NCBI RefSeq assembly: GCF_934371575.1
Contig: NZ_CAKRNY010000060.1
Span: 1-19,742 of the forward strand
DNA from: an uncultured Blautia sp.
Lineage (GTDB): Bacteria; Bacillota; Clostridia; Lachnospirales; Lachnospiraceae
DNA length: 19,742 bases
Reading direction: 5' to 3'
How positions within the stretch are numbered: position 1 is the stretch's first letter; each line of letters starts with the position of its first letter. The notes beneath the pieces were generated by a model. That model saw nothing but the letters and a program-made list of their open reading frames with translations, was not told the origin of the DNA and made no database searches. Made by a program: the position numbers and the translations under genes. Of this stretch, positions 13,563 through 19,742 are shown piece by piece.

Positions 13563-14439
13563 TACCTCTTCCAGACTTTTTTCGGTTTATAAAAATATCC
13601 TGAAGAAACGTATCCTTTTCAATCCGTTCTTTTGTGAGATCCGAAAGGGACGAATTTTTTTCTTTTCCAAACTCTTCACAGGCTTTCTGGCAGGCATGTA
13701 CTGCCACACCCACAGCACCGGAAAAACGTGCCAGTTCCGGGATCACAAGTTCCTCATCCTGAAGCCCGAAGACCTTGCGGATAGCCTCCCCCATTCCGGC
13801 ATTCTCAGTTACGCCGCCAGTGAAGACAACCGGCTTTTTCACGATAGTCGCTTTATAGTTGCGGATCATGGCGTAGCACAGTCCTAGAAGGATATCCGGT
13901 GTGGTCACGCCCTCCTGCTGTCTGTGGATAATATCCGTCTTGGCAAATACCGCACACCTGCCGGACAGCCTGGGAATGGAACGTGCCTGGCGCACCACAT
14001 CCGAATACTCTTCCATCTGCATCCCAAGGCGGGACATCTGGTCTTCAAAAAAGGAGCCAGTACCGCCAGCACAATGTTCATTTACTGCAAAATCCGGTGC
14101 CTTCTCCTGTAAATTCGTAATAAACCTGGCACCCTGACTTCCAATCTCGATCACGCTGCCAGCCTCTGGCACCAGGAATTTCACGCCTTCTGTTACCGCC
14201 GGGATATCCCCCAGGTAATAAACAGCAGGCTCTTCTTCCGTCAGCACACGGGCATTACTTCCCGTTACGCCAACTGCCATCCATTCTGTTTCATCCGGAC
14301 AGGCTTCTGAGAGCATCCCCTTTAAAGTAGGAAGGAGCTTTCCGTAATGCCTTTCTATTTTCGTAAAAACGAACTGATTATCCTGGAGACGCACCACCTT
14401 GATGGTGGACGCCCCCAGATCAATACCCAAACTCTGCAT
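13429..14439 (-). CDS. 2-hydroxyacyl-CoA dehydratase activase-like ATPase (first ASKHA domain)
   Basis: A 336-residue protein whose first 260 residues are a BcrA/BadF/HgdC-type ASKHA domain: SLGIDLGASTIKVVRL (3-18), VGVTGSNARVL, SVIEIGSQGARFI, EHCAGGTGSF (C123), GRCAVF (C162) and VVFTGGVTENAGM. Both cluster cysteines are kept. The last 40 or so residues (from about NGNWGAEAE, rich in Arg/Cys/Trp) are an out-of-frame reading of the start of the next gene and look non-native. Large clostridial relatives carry two such domains fused in one chain, so this gene and the next were probably one reading frame; a single frame change between 13589 and 13429 would rejoin them. The ribosome binding site is AGGAAAG/AGCAGGAA upstream of ATG. 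An inverted repeat at 14484-14513 lies in its leader. Confidence 0.82.
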   Translation of the reverse strand: MQSLGIDLGASTIKVVRLQDNQFVFTKIERHYGKLLPTLKGMLSEACPDETEWMAVGVTGSNARVLTEEEPAVYYLGDIPAVTEGVKFLVPEAGSVIEIGSQGARFITNLQEKAPDFAVNEHCAGGTGSFFEDQMSRLGMQMEEYSDVVRQARSIPRLSGRCAVFAKTDIIHRQQEGVTTPDILLGLCYAMIRNYKATIVKKPVVFTGGVTENAGMGEAIRKVFGLQDEELVIPELARFSGAVGVAVHACQKACEEFGKEKNSSLSDLTKERIEKDTFLQDIFINRKKSGRGNGNWGAEAECPSLFAAKAGVKGRHRFIRACSNRTDPKRWLCPWY

Positions 14440-14483
14440 TTTATTTTTCCTGCTTTCCTCTTATTTGGTTCTATTTCCAGTAC

Positions 14484-14513
14484 AGTCAATATGAAGCAAA
14501 CGCCATATTAACT
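14484..14513. promoter_or_regulatory. operator-like inverted repeat upstream of the activase genes
   Basis: AGTCAATATG (14484-14493) and CATATTAACT (14504-14513) form an inverted repeat, nine of ten matching, with a 10-base spacer. It lies 45 bases upstream of the first activase and just after the stop of the Crp/Fnr-type gene. The symmetry suits a dimeric regulator, possibly that one; this is inference. Confidence 0.4.
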
Positions 14514-14538
14514 GGTCCTGATTTTCGCTGTAATGCTG

Positions 14539-15027
14539 CTATTTCAAAATTTTAATGGTCTTCACGCCCACCTTCAGGATCTGCCCTTTTGTCTCTAGGG
14601 CAGCAAAGCCCCTGGACAGGGACTGCCTGGATACCTGTAAATAATCCGCAAGCTCTATCTGGGAACGGTCCATAACACGGCAGCCAGCTTCATCCTCCGG
14701 CATTTTTTCCAAGCAGGCCAGCACCTTGTCTTCGATACTCCTTCCCAGCAGATCCAGCTTATCAGTTACGATTTCAATCTTGTCTGCCATGTTGTCAATG
14801 ATCCCCCAGAGCAAAAGATTGCGCAGCGCATTCTCGCTGTCATATTCCGTACTCTTTAAACACTCCTTGGACAGATAGATAACTTCTGTTGGTTCCAGTG
14901 CCTTTACCATCACCGGGCTTGGGATCTCCCTTACAGCAAGCATCTCTCCGAAACAGTTCCCAGCCGTAAACCTGCTGATCTCTGATTCCTGCCCTCTGAT
15001 ATTAACAGGTTCTCCCTGTAATATACC
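14539..15027 (-). pseudogene. Crp/Fnr-family regulator with lost N-terminus
   Basis: A start at the ATG at 14943 would give 134 residues. However, the same frame remains open for 28 codons upstream to a TAA at 15028-15030, and these codons read GILQGEPVNIRG then SEISRFTAGNCFGEM. That is the end of the cyclic-nucleotide-binding-type beta roll (compare FxxGDxFGEMLA), and 14943 is the Met of that motif, so it is not a natural start. The first 60 or so residues of the effector domain are missing. What follows is intact: the dimerisation helix (NLLLWGIIDNMADKIEIV) and a winged HTH (QIELADYLQVSRQSLSRGF). Crp/Fnr-type genes next to dehydratase or activase loci usually control them. The remaining HTH may still be made from a weak GGAG before 14943. 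Confidence 0.7.
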
Positions 15028-15508
15028 TTACCGATTTATAGTTCATCTTATATACCTTTTGTTATAGATTTCAAATTATTTTCAGTTATATCTAACTCAT
15101 GCAGTATATAAAAGGCATATCTACTATGCCTTTTGAATGTTAGTATTCGCTAACTATCGGTATTTTAGCCCCCCAAAAAAAATAAAGCAATACTTTTTGT
15201 GTAACTTTTTTCGAATTAACATTTGTTACATTTTTCCAACTAAAAAGTGCCAAAATTTGCATTTTTCATTACCAATTAAAAGATTTCCATACTTATATCA
15301 TTATTCTCTGGCGCCGTTTCCTCTGGCAGTGCAACAAAAACACCTATTAATTCTTTTCTTCATTTTTGTATTTAGTATCTGAGAGTAGAGAATAGCAGGG
15401 ACAGGAAGTGGAAATCACACGTATATAGATTCTTAAAGTCATGGAAATAGGTTCATTTTTAGGAGACAATGTCTTTTGTAACTTTTAGCCTGTGATACCT
15501 AACTGTGT
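15028..15508. other. AT-rich intergenic region with no supported gene
   Basis: About 480 bases between the Crp/Fnr remnant and the DUF2298 gene. Apart from the hairpin at 15110-15134 there is an inverted repeat TGTAAC (near 15200) / GTTACA (near 15227). Plus-strand frames here (for example 81 codons from 15137) are rich in Phe and Tyr from A/T-rich DNA, lack ribosome binding sites and are not called. The missing front of the Crp/Fnr gene is not recognisable here in any frame. Confidence 0.5.
15110..15134 (-). terminator. candidate terminator hairpin
   Basis: AAAAGGCATA (15110-15119) and TATGCCTTTT (15125-15134) form a perfect 10-bp stem with a 5-base loop. Read on the minus strand, TTTTATATAC follows. 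It could end the sigma/DUF2298 operon transcript, although the distance from that stop is nearly 400 bases. On the plus strand the T-run is only four bases. Confidence 0.45.
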
Positions 15509-17734
15509 TTAATATGCAATTATCATCGTATTGCCTTGCTCAAAAACAACTTTTCCAAACGAAGCTAAAAAATCACTATTTATTTTTCCAGATTTCTCGT
15601 ACTCGCAGCTTCCAATGAATACATAAGAAATGTGGTATTTTTCTATCAATGTTTTTACCTGTTCCGCATCACTTGAAGTGTATATAGTCTGCACATCTTC
15701 TTTTCTCTGGTTTTCCTCTTTCAGATTATTTCTCCATAACCATTCATGCACATACCAGCCTAAAACCGTTGGCAGTCCTGTCATTGCCGAAACACGGTTA
15801 TCATAATCCTGGTAACTGTCACCGCTGGCTTCCAGAACAACAGGCTGGCCAGTGACGTTGTCATTCAGCCAGCGGATCGCAGCAGCGTCATCTGGAATTG
15901 CAGTTTCCAGATAATTTGTTGCATTTAGTGTCTGGTATGCACTCCTTTTGGGGAATCCCTCAAACCAATGCGTAATCGCATTTCCCAGGTATCCGCAGGT
16001 TGAAATCAAAACCAGGATCGCGATGATCCCTGTCAGAGCCTGGCGTCTTGGACACCTCAGCAGCCCTTTGCATATTATAGTACTGTCAGCACCACTACAT
16101 CTTTTTATCCTGGTTACTGTAAATGAAACCAATATATATGCCATCATAATCCCAAACATGATATATGCCTGATAAGTCAGTTTGAACATGGTGTTAGCTC
16201 TTGGGGCTGTTTTTTCATAAATATCCCGTATATAAACGAACTCGGGAATAAAGATCAGCCCTATAGCACAAAGTACAAGAACCAGACCATACAGATCTGG
16301 ATAGTTTATACCGTTAAAAAAGTTGCGAAATTTTTTCTCTGGAAACATCCCTATACTTCTTAGAATCCCGATAACAAATGGTACGCAGACCAAAAGCGGG
16401 AATGCCCATAATACACAGAACTGGTAAAAAGCAGTATGTATTTTTACAATTCCAATTCCCTGGACCATTACATTTTCAAAAGTCATATGAAATGGAAGGG
16501 ATACAAGAAATGCAGCTACCAGCAGTTCAACCCATTGTACCACACTCCATTTCAGTGCCTGGCTTATAAAAGAACCAGCAGAATAACGTTTCAGATTTCC
16601 AAAGAGCAATGTTCCGCAGATCACAACGTAGTAGATCATAAAATCCCATGTATTGGAAAAAAGGAACATTCCCAGAAGCAGCCCAAGAAGTCCAATTTCT
16701 CTCTGCCTCCAGCTTTTTCCTGAGTTTATCTTCATCCAGGAATAAAGGATCCCAAGTACCGTCAGGACCAGAAAGACATTGATCACATGGGCATGAAGAT
16801 CTCCCAGTACAAAAGAATAGGATGGAAACTCATGGATCGTCTCATCCCCGGTCACAGCCGGATCAAAGCCGATATAGCGGGTAGAGCTTGGAAACCAGTA
16901 ATCTGTTTTTATTTTCAGCAGCCGGAGGAGGATCCCATAAATAATATAGTGGAGATTTCCGCTCATGGATACTGCCATTCCTGCCAGGATGCCGCCAAAA
17001 TATAAAGCCCATTTTCTCCCAGTCCTTAATTTGTCCTTCAGCATCTGACGCACCAGACTAAAAGGAAGAAGAAAGGCAAAAGCTGCAACCATAGTCCTCA
17101 TCAGATTATAAGTGATCTCTACATTTGTTCCGGTCAGTTTGGTAAGGAATACGGCAAGATACTGTCCGCCATAATAATAATTAAAAGGCTTTGCGGCATA
17201 CCACATATCCTGGGCTGGTAAAGTGGTACTTCTCATCATGGCCTGCATGAAACCAAAATCCATATATTTTTCCGTCCCATGGGCTGCAGGATGGAAGCCC
17301 GCCAGATACGTCCAGAAAAAGAACACAATGAAAAACAGGATCTCTTCCCGGTAGACCAGGGCTGCCTGTTTCCAGGGAAGTGAATCCGGGAGCCTGTTCT
17401 TACATTTGATTCCATATAAAAGACTACCCAGGCAGCAGCTAATGGTGAGAATCACACAGGTGATTCCTGTAAATGGGGTGATTTTCAGACAAGCCAGCAG
17501 CCATTGAACATATCCGCAAACCGCAACCGCCAGTACCTTGGAAAACATCCAGCCATTATCATCAAATCCCTGAAACATCCGAGATGTTACCGGCATAAAT
17601 ACCAGTCCTAACAGAAACAGCATCTCCCACCAGGTTAGAAATGTAAAAAAATCAGAACCCAGGAGCCAGTAAGCAGTGCCTGCCAATAAAACAACCGGGG
17701 CAATCTTTATCAAATAAATTCGTTTCGCATTCAA
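15509..17734 (-). CDS. DUF2298 (YYY-type) polytopic membrane protein, putative GT-C glycosyltransferase
   Basis: A 741-residue membrane protein with about a dozen hydrophobic segments. DUF2298 marks are clear: EKYMDFGFMQAMMRS (about 155-169), PAQDMWYAAKPFNYYYGGQ (173-191), TIHEFPSYSFVLGDLHAHV (299-317) and later RANTMFKLTYQAY. The invariant acidic and His residues of EFPxYSFxxGDLHAH are present. The family is thought to act like GT-C enzymes, using lipid-linked sugars on the outer face, but no substrate is established here. The last 130 residues form a soluble domain (LNATNYLETAIPDDAAAIRW onward). The start is TTG, with GGAAGGG seven bases before it. It lies 28 bases after the anti-sigma gene, so it is probably the third gene of that operon and could be a target of its envelope-sensing control. 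Confidence 0.85.
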   Translation of the reverse strand: MNAKRIYLIKIAPVVLLAGTAYWLLGSDFFTFLTWWEMLFLLGLVFMPVTSRMFQGFDDNGWMFSKVLAVAVCGYVQWLLACLKITPFTGITCVILTISCCLGSLLYGIKCKNRLPDSLPWKQAALVYREEILFFIVFFFWTYLAGFHPAAHGTEKYMDFGFMQAMMRSTTLPAQDMWYAAKPFNYYYGGQYLAVFLTKLTGTNVEITYNLMRTMVAAFAFLLPFSLVRQMLKDKLRTGRKWALYFGGILAGMAVSMSGNLHYIIYGILLRLLKIKTDYWFPSSTRYIGFDPAVTGDETIHEFPSYSFVLGDLHAHVINVFLVLTVLGILYSWMKINSGKSWRQREIGLLGLLLGMFLFSNTWDFMIYYVVICGTLLFGNLKRYSAGSFISQALKWSVVQWVELLVAAFLVSLPFHMTFENVMVQGIGIVKIHTAFYQFCVLWAFPLLVCVPFVIGILRSIGMFPEKKFRNFFNGINYPDLYGLVLVLCAIGLIFIPEFVYIRDIYEKTAPRANTMFKLTYQAYIMFGIMMAYILVSFTVTRIKRCSGADSTIICKGLLRCPRRQALTGIIAILVLISTCGYLGNAITHWFEGFPKRSAYQTLNATNYLETAIPDDAAAIRWLNDNVTGQPVVLEASGDSYQDYDNRVSAMTGLPTVLGWYVHEWLWRNNLKEENQRKEDVQTIYTSSDAEQVKTLIEKYHISYVFIGSCEYEKSGKINSDFLASFGKVVFEQGNTMIIAY

Positions 17735-17762
17735 ACCAGTACCCTTCCTTTTCCTGTTTTTA

Positions 17763-18938
17763 TTATTCCTGAGTTAGAATATCATCTTCTTCAAGCGTTC
17801 CTGTTAATATGGAATATGCTCCCGTTACCTCGCAGTTGCTGGAAATTTTCCCTTCATATTCAACCGCTACAAGATCTCCTGTCTTGATTTCCCCGCTTTC
17901 AATCCATCTTCTTACCCTTATATCATCTGTATATATCTTATATTTTTTTCCAGCTTTTGGTTTCCGGCATAAAACTGTATCATCAACTATCATATATCCA
18001 TCTCCAATTTCCGTAACAGTTCCGGATATGGTTGGCACACTGCTGCTGGATTTTGTTTCCGTGGAATGCTTTTGTACATAACTGCTGATCTGTCCTGCTG
18101 CTTCTTTTCCAATGAAATAGCTGTATTCATAGTCTAAAATATTGGTTGCGAAATAGCCGTCTTCAGAAATGTAGATCACCCGGTTATAAACACCCAGCGT
18201 TTCCGAGGTTGCAGTGAAAGCGAGATAAATACGGTTCTCTCTTTCAAAGAAATCACTTGTATTATCAAGTTTTGCATCACTGCGGCCCGCAAGGATCTGC
18301 CAGATCTCATCATCATTATCCAGCAAAAGTTCCTCTTTTTCCTCATAATTTTCACATTTTGTCACGTAGTTTAACTCTATATTTTGAGAAAGACCATACA
18401 GTTCCAGCAACTTCCCTAAAGTATCTGGAGCAGTGCTTTCATCAGCTGCATAAACATAAAATCCGTCTTCATTCCCTGCAGCAATCATCAGTTCTTCTGA
18501 TATTCCATGAATCTTCCGCACCTCAAATGTTTCCGTATATTTTTTTTCGGTATCAGGATCAAGGCCTTCTGCTATACAGGAGCCAATCTCATCCCCTAGT
18601 GCATCTGTGTGGATTGGATTCTGGCTTTTTACGGTAAACTGTTTTCCATTAAACTTAATAGCAGGATACTTTTCAGCTGCAGTCTTGTATTTCCATGGCC
18701 ATTCTATGGCTCGTTCTGTTTTAGAAACATGATATTTATATTTGCTTTCAGCTGTTGCGTCATTCTTTAAAAGATGCGGAATCAAAATACCTGCGATTAC
18801 AAATAGGGTAAGACAAGCCGCAGCCGTCATCCATTTCATTACAGGATTATGCCTTTTCTTTGGCGGTGCTTCCAGTGTAGCAGTGATAAGCTCATTATCA
18901 ATATAACCAATGGCATCTGCAATTTTGGGTATGTTCAT
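17763..18938 (-). CDS. membrane-anchored putative anti-sigma factor with DUF3221-like C-terminus
   Basis: A 391-residue single-pass protein. A short cytoplasmic part begins MNIPKIADAIGYIDNELITA, followed by a basic stretch and one membrane segment (about 36-54, MTAAACLTLFVIAGILI). The rest should lie outside the cell. Near the C-terminus a compact all-beta domain of the kind seen in DUF3221 begins at GTVTEIGDGYMIVDD and continues to DLVAVEYEGKI. ATGA overlap with the sigma gene, membrane topology and the N-terminal sequence common to clostridial sigma partners point to an anti-sigma factor that holds its sigma factor until a signal is sensed outside. There is no zinc-binding anti-sigma HxxxCxxC motif, so it is a different class from the ZAS proteins. 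Confidence 0.75.
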   Translation of the reverse strand: MNIPKIADAIGYIDNELITATLEAPPKKRHNPVMKWMTAAACLTLFVIAGILIPHLLKNDATAESKYKYHVSKTERAIEWPWKYKTAAEKYPAIKFNGKQFTVKSQNPIHTDALGDEIGSCIAEGLDPDTEKKYTETFEVRKIHGISEELMIAAGNEDGFYVYAADESTAPDTLGKLLELYGLSQNIELNYVTKCENYEEKEELLLDNDDEIWQILAGRSDAKLDNTSDFFERENRIYLAFTATSETLGVYNRVIYISEDGYFATNILDYEYSYFIGKEAAGQISSYVQKHSTETKSSSSVPTISGTVTEIGDGYMIVDDTVLCRKPKAGKKYKIYTDDIRVRRWIESGEIKTGDLVAVEYEGKISSNCEVTGAYSILTGTLEEDDILTQE

Positions 18939-19621
18939 AGATAGATTTCCTCCTTGATCAGATATTCTTTTAATTGGGCTCTGGTGTGAGCCAGCATATG
19001 TGTTACTTTGCGTTCAGTAAAATCACATCTCTCTGCAATAGCTATGTTAGATTCAAAATAAAAATATTTTAGAAGAAACACTCTCCGGACCACTTCTTTT
19101 TGTTTATTAAGAAAAATACTGATTGATTTTCCAATCTCTTCGTCATTCCTGCCCGGAGCATACCTTTCATCTGGCAGTATATCTGCAAGTTCATCCAATG
19201 CCATAACCATATCCGCGGATCGTTTTTTAGCTTTTTGTTTTCTAAATTTATCTATGGAAATACTTCTGACAATTTTGGAAATATAAGCCTTAAAGTTATC
19301 TGGCCTTGTAGGTGGAATTTTGTTCCACACTCCTAAATATGTGTCATTCACACACTCTTCCGAATCCTGGAGGTTATTTAGGATATTATAGGCAATTTTA
19401 TGACAAAGTTTTCCATATTTTATATCTGTTTCCTTAATTGCCTGCTCGTTTCTTTCAAAATAGAGTTCTATGATTTTTTTATCGTCTATGATATTCCCCT
19501 CCTCAAAAATGTTCTCAATTATAAAGTCGTCTTTTTTTGATGAGCGTCTCAAAAAATTTATATTTTTTTGAATTATAGCATAGAAAAAAGAGAACAGCTT
19601 TAGCCATTCTTCTTTTGTCAT
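18935..19621 (-). CDS. ECF-type RNA polymerase sigma factor
   Basis: Region 2 runs from about residue 48 (KKIIELYFERNEQAI, then YNILNNLQDSEECVNDTYLG and NFKAYISKIVRSISIDKFR), region 4 from about 168 (NKQKEVVRRVFLLKYFYF, then IAIAERCDFTERKVTHMLAH). This is the standard two-domain ECF layout, and it should direct RNA polymerase to its own promoter set. It overlaps the anti-sigma gene by ATGA. The first 47 residues are odd: relatives start at a Met equivalent to Ile45 here, and exactly there a strong GAGGAGGGG site stands six bases before an ATA codon (19489-19487). The ATG at 19621 has a poor ribosome binding site. Either the gene starts at ATA, or an ancestral ATG was lost and a 44-residue extension is now used. 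Confidence 0.85.
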   Translation of the reverse strand: MTKEEWLKLFSFFYAIIQKNINFLRRSSKKDDFIIENIFEEGNIIDDKKIIELYFERNEQAIKETDIKYGKLCHKIAYNILNNLQDSEECVNDTYLGVWNKIPPTRPDNFKAYISKIVRSISIDKFRKQKAKKRSADMVMALDELADILPDERYAPGRNDEEIGKSISIFLNKQKEVVRRVFLLKYFYFESNIAIAERCDFTERKVTHMLAHTRAQLKEYLIKEEIYL

Positions 19622-19657
19622 CTGAATCCAATTTTTTTTATCAAGAATACCAATTTT

Positions 19658-19742
19658 CTACTGCTTTTCTTGATTTCGAATCTCCTTAATCAGCTCTACT
19701 GCATTTTCTGCATCATCAGTTTTTACGAATATATCCATTCCA
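19658..19742 (-). CDS. C-terminal end of a gene entering from the right
   Basis: The frame is open from the window edge to a TAG at 19658-19660 and reads (G)MDIFVKTDDAENAVELIKEI then RNQEKQ. A Met at 19738 could be a start, giving only 26 residues, but the frame continues past it to the edge, so this is more likely the end of a longer gene. It lies 36 bases before the sigma ORF and is in the same direction. The function is unknown. Confidence 0.4.
   Translation of the reverse strand, partial: GMDIFVKTDDAENAVELIKEIRNQEKQ

Noticed and set aside
15137..15382. 81-codon plus-strand frame in the AT-rich gap
   Set aside because: Phe/Tyr/Ile-rich translation of A/T-rich DNA without a ribosome binding site; it looks like noise.
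1..19742. CRISPR arrays, rRNA, tRNA or riboswitches
   Set aside because: No regularly spaced identical repeats, no cloverleaf with CCA-type end and no recognisable riboswitch core were seen in the gaps; this was by eye and could miss divergent RNAs.

Overview
The window looks like the chromosome of a gut-type Firmicute, most likely a Lachnospiraceae-like clostridium. The evidence is moderate-to-low GC, strong AGGAGG-type ribosome binding sites, a DUF2298 membrane protein behind a clostridial-type sigma/anti-sigma pair, and 2-hydroxyacyl-CoA dehydratase activases. This is inferred from protein flavour; no marker gene fixes the genus. Almost every gene lies on the minus strand.

Left part (1-9990) is an accessory region made of broken and layered mobile-element pieces. 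At 63-203 is the first 46 codons of a conserved radical-SAM gene, cut off by a stop. Upstream of it (to the right) lies a tandem array of five tyrosine-recombinase-like genes (567-6718). They fall into two sequence types, here called A and B, in transcription order B5-A4 | B3-B2-A1, with a terminator between the two groups. Only A4 keeps the complete set of late catalytic residues including the tyrosine nucleophile. The other four have lost it, two of them with a shared alternative C-terminus. A divergent XRE regulator flanks the array. Next come a second XRE gene facing a small unknown gene, a truncated tandem-HTH gene, an excisionase-like gene coupled to a MazF toxin, a GC-richer structured non-coding block, and a sixth, truncated B-type recombinase (9462-9812).

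Middle part (9992-15027): a MNT/HEPN two-gene toxin-antitoxin operon with a clear promoter and terminator, a cupin gene, a long inverted repeat, and a locus related to 2-hydroxyacyl-CoA dehydratase activation. That locus has two ASKHA activase domains in overlapping frames and a dehydratase-like subunit whose expected Fe-S cysteines are replaced. Its Crp/Fnr-type regulator has lost the front of its effector domain. The locus looks rearranged and partly decayed.

Right part (15509-19742): an operon of ECF-type sigma factor, membrane-anchored putative anti-sigma factor (ATGA overlap) and a large DUF2298 membrane protein, then the end of one further gene at the window edge.

The strongest candidate for something undescribed is the recombinase array: repeated B-A gene pairs in which one catalytic protein is surrounded by conserved, apparently nucleophile-less paralogues.
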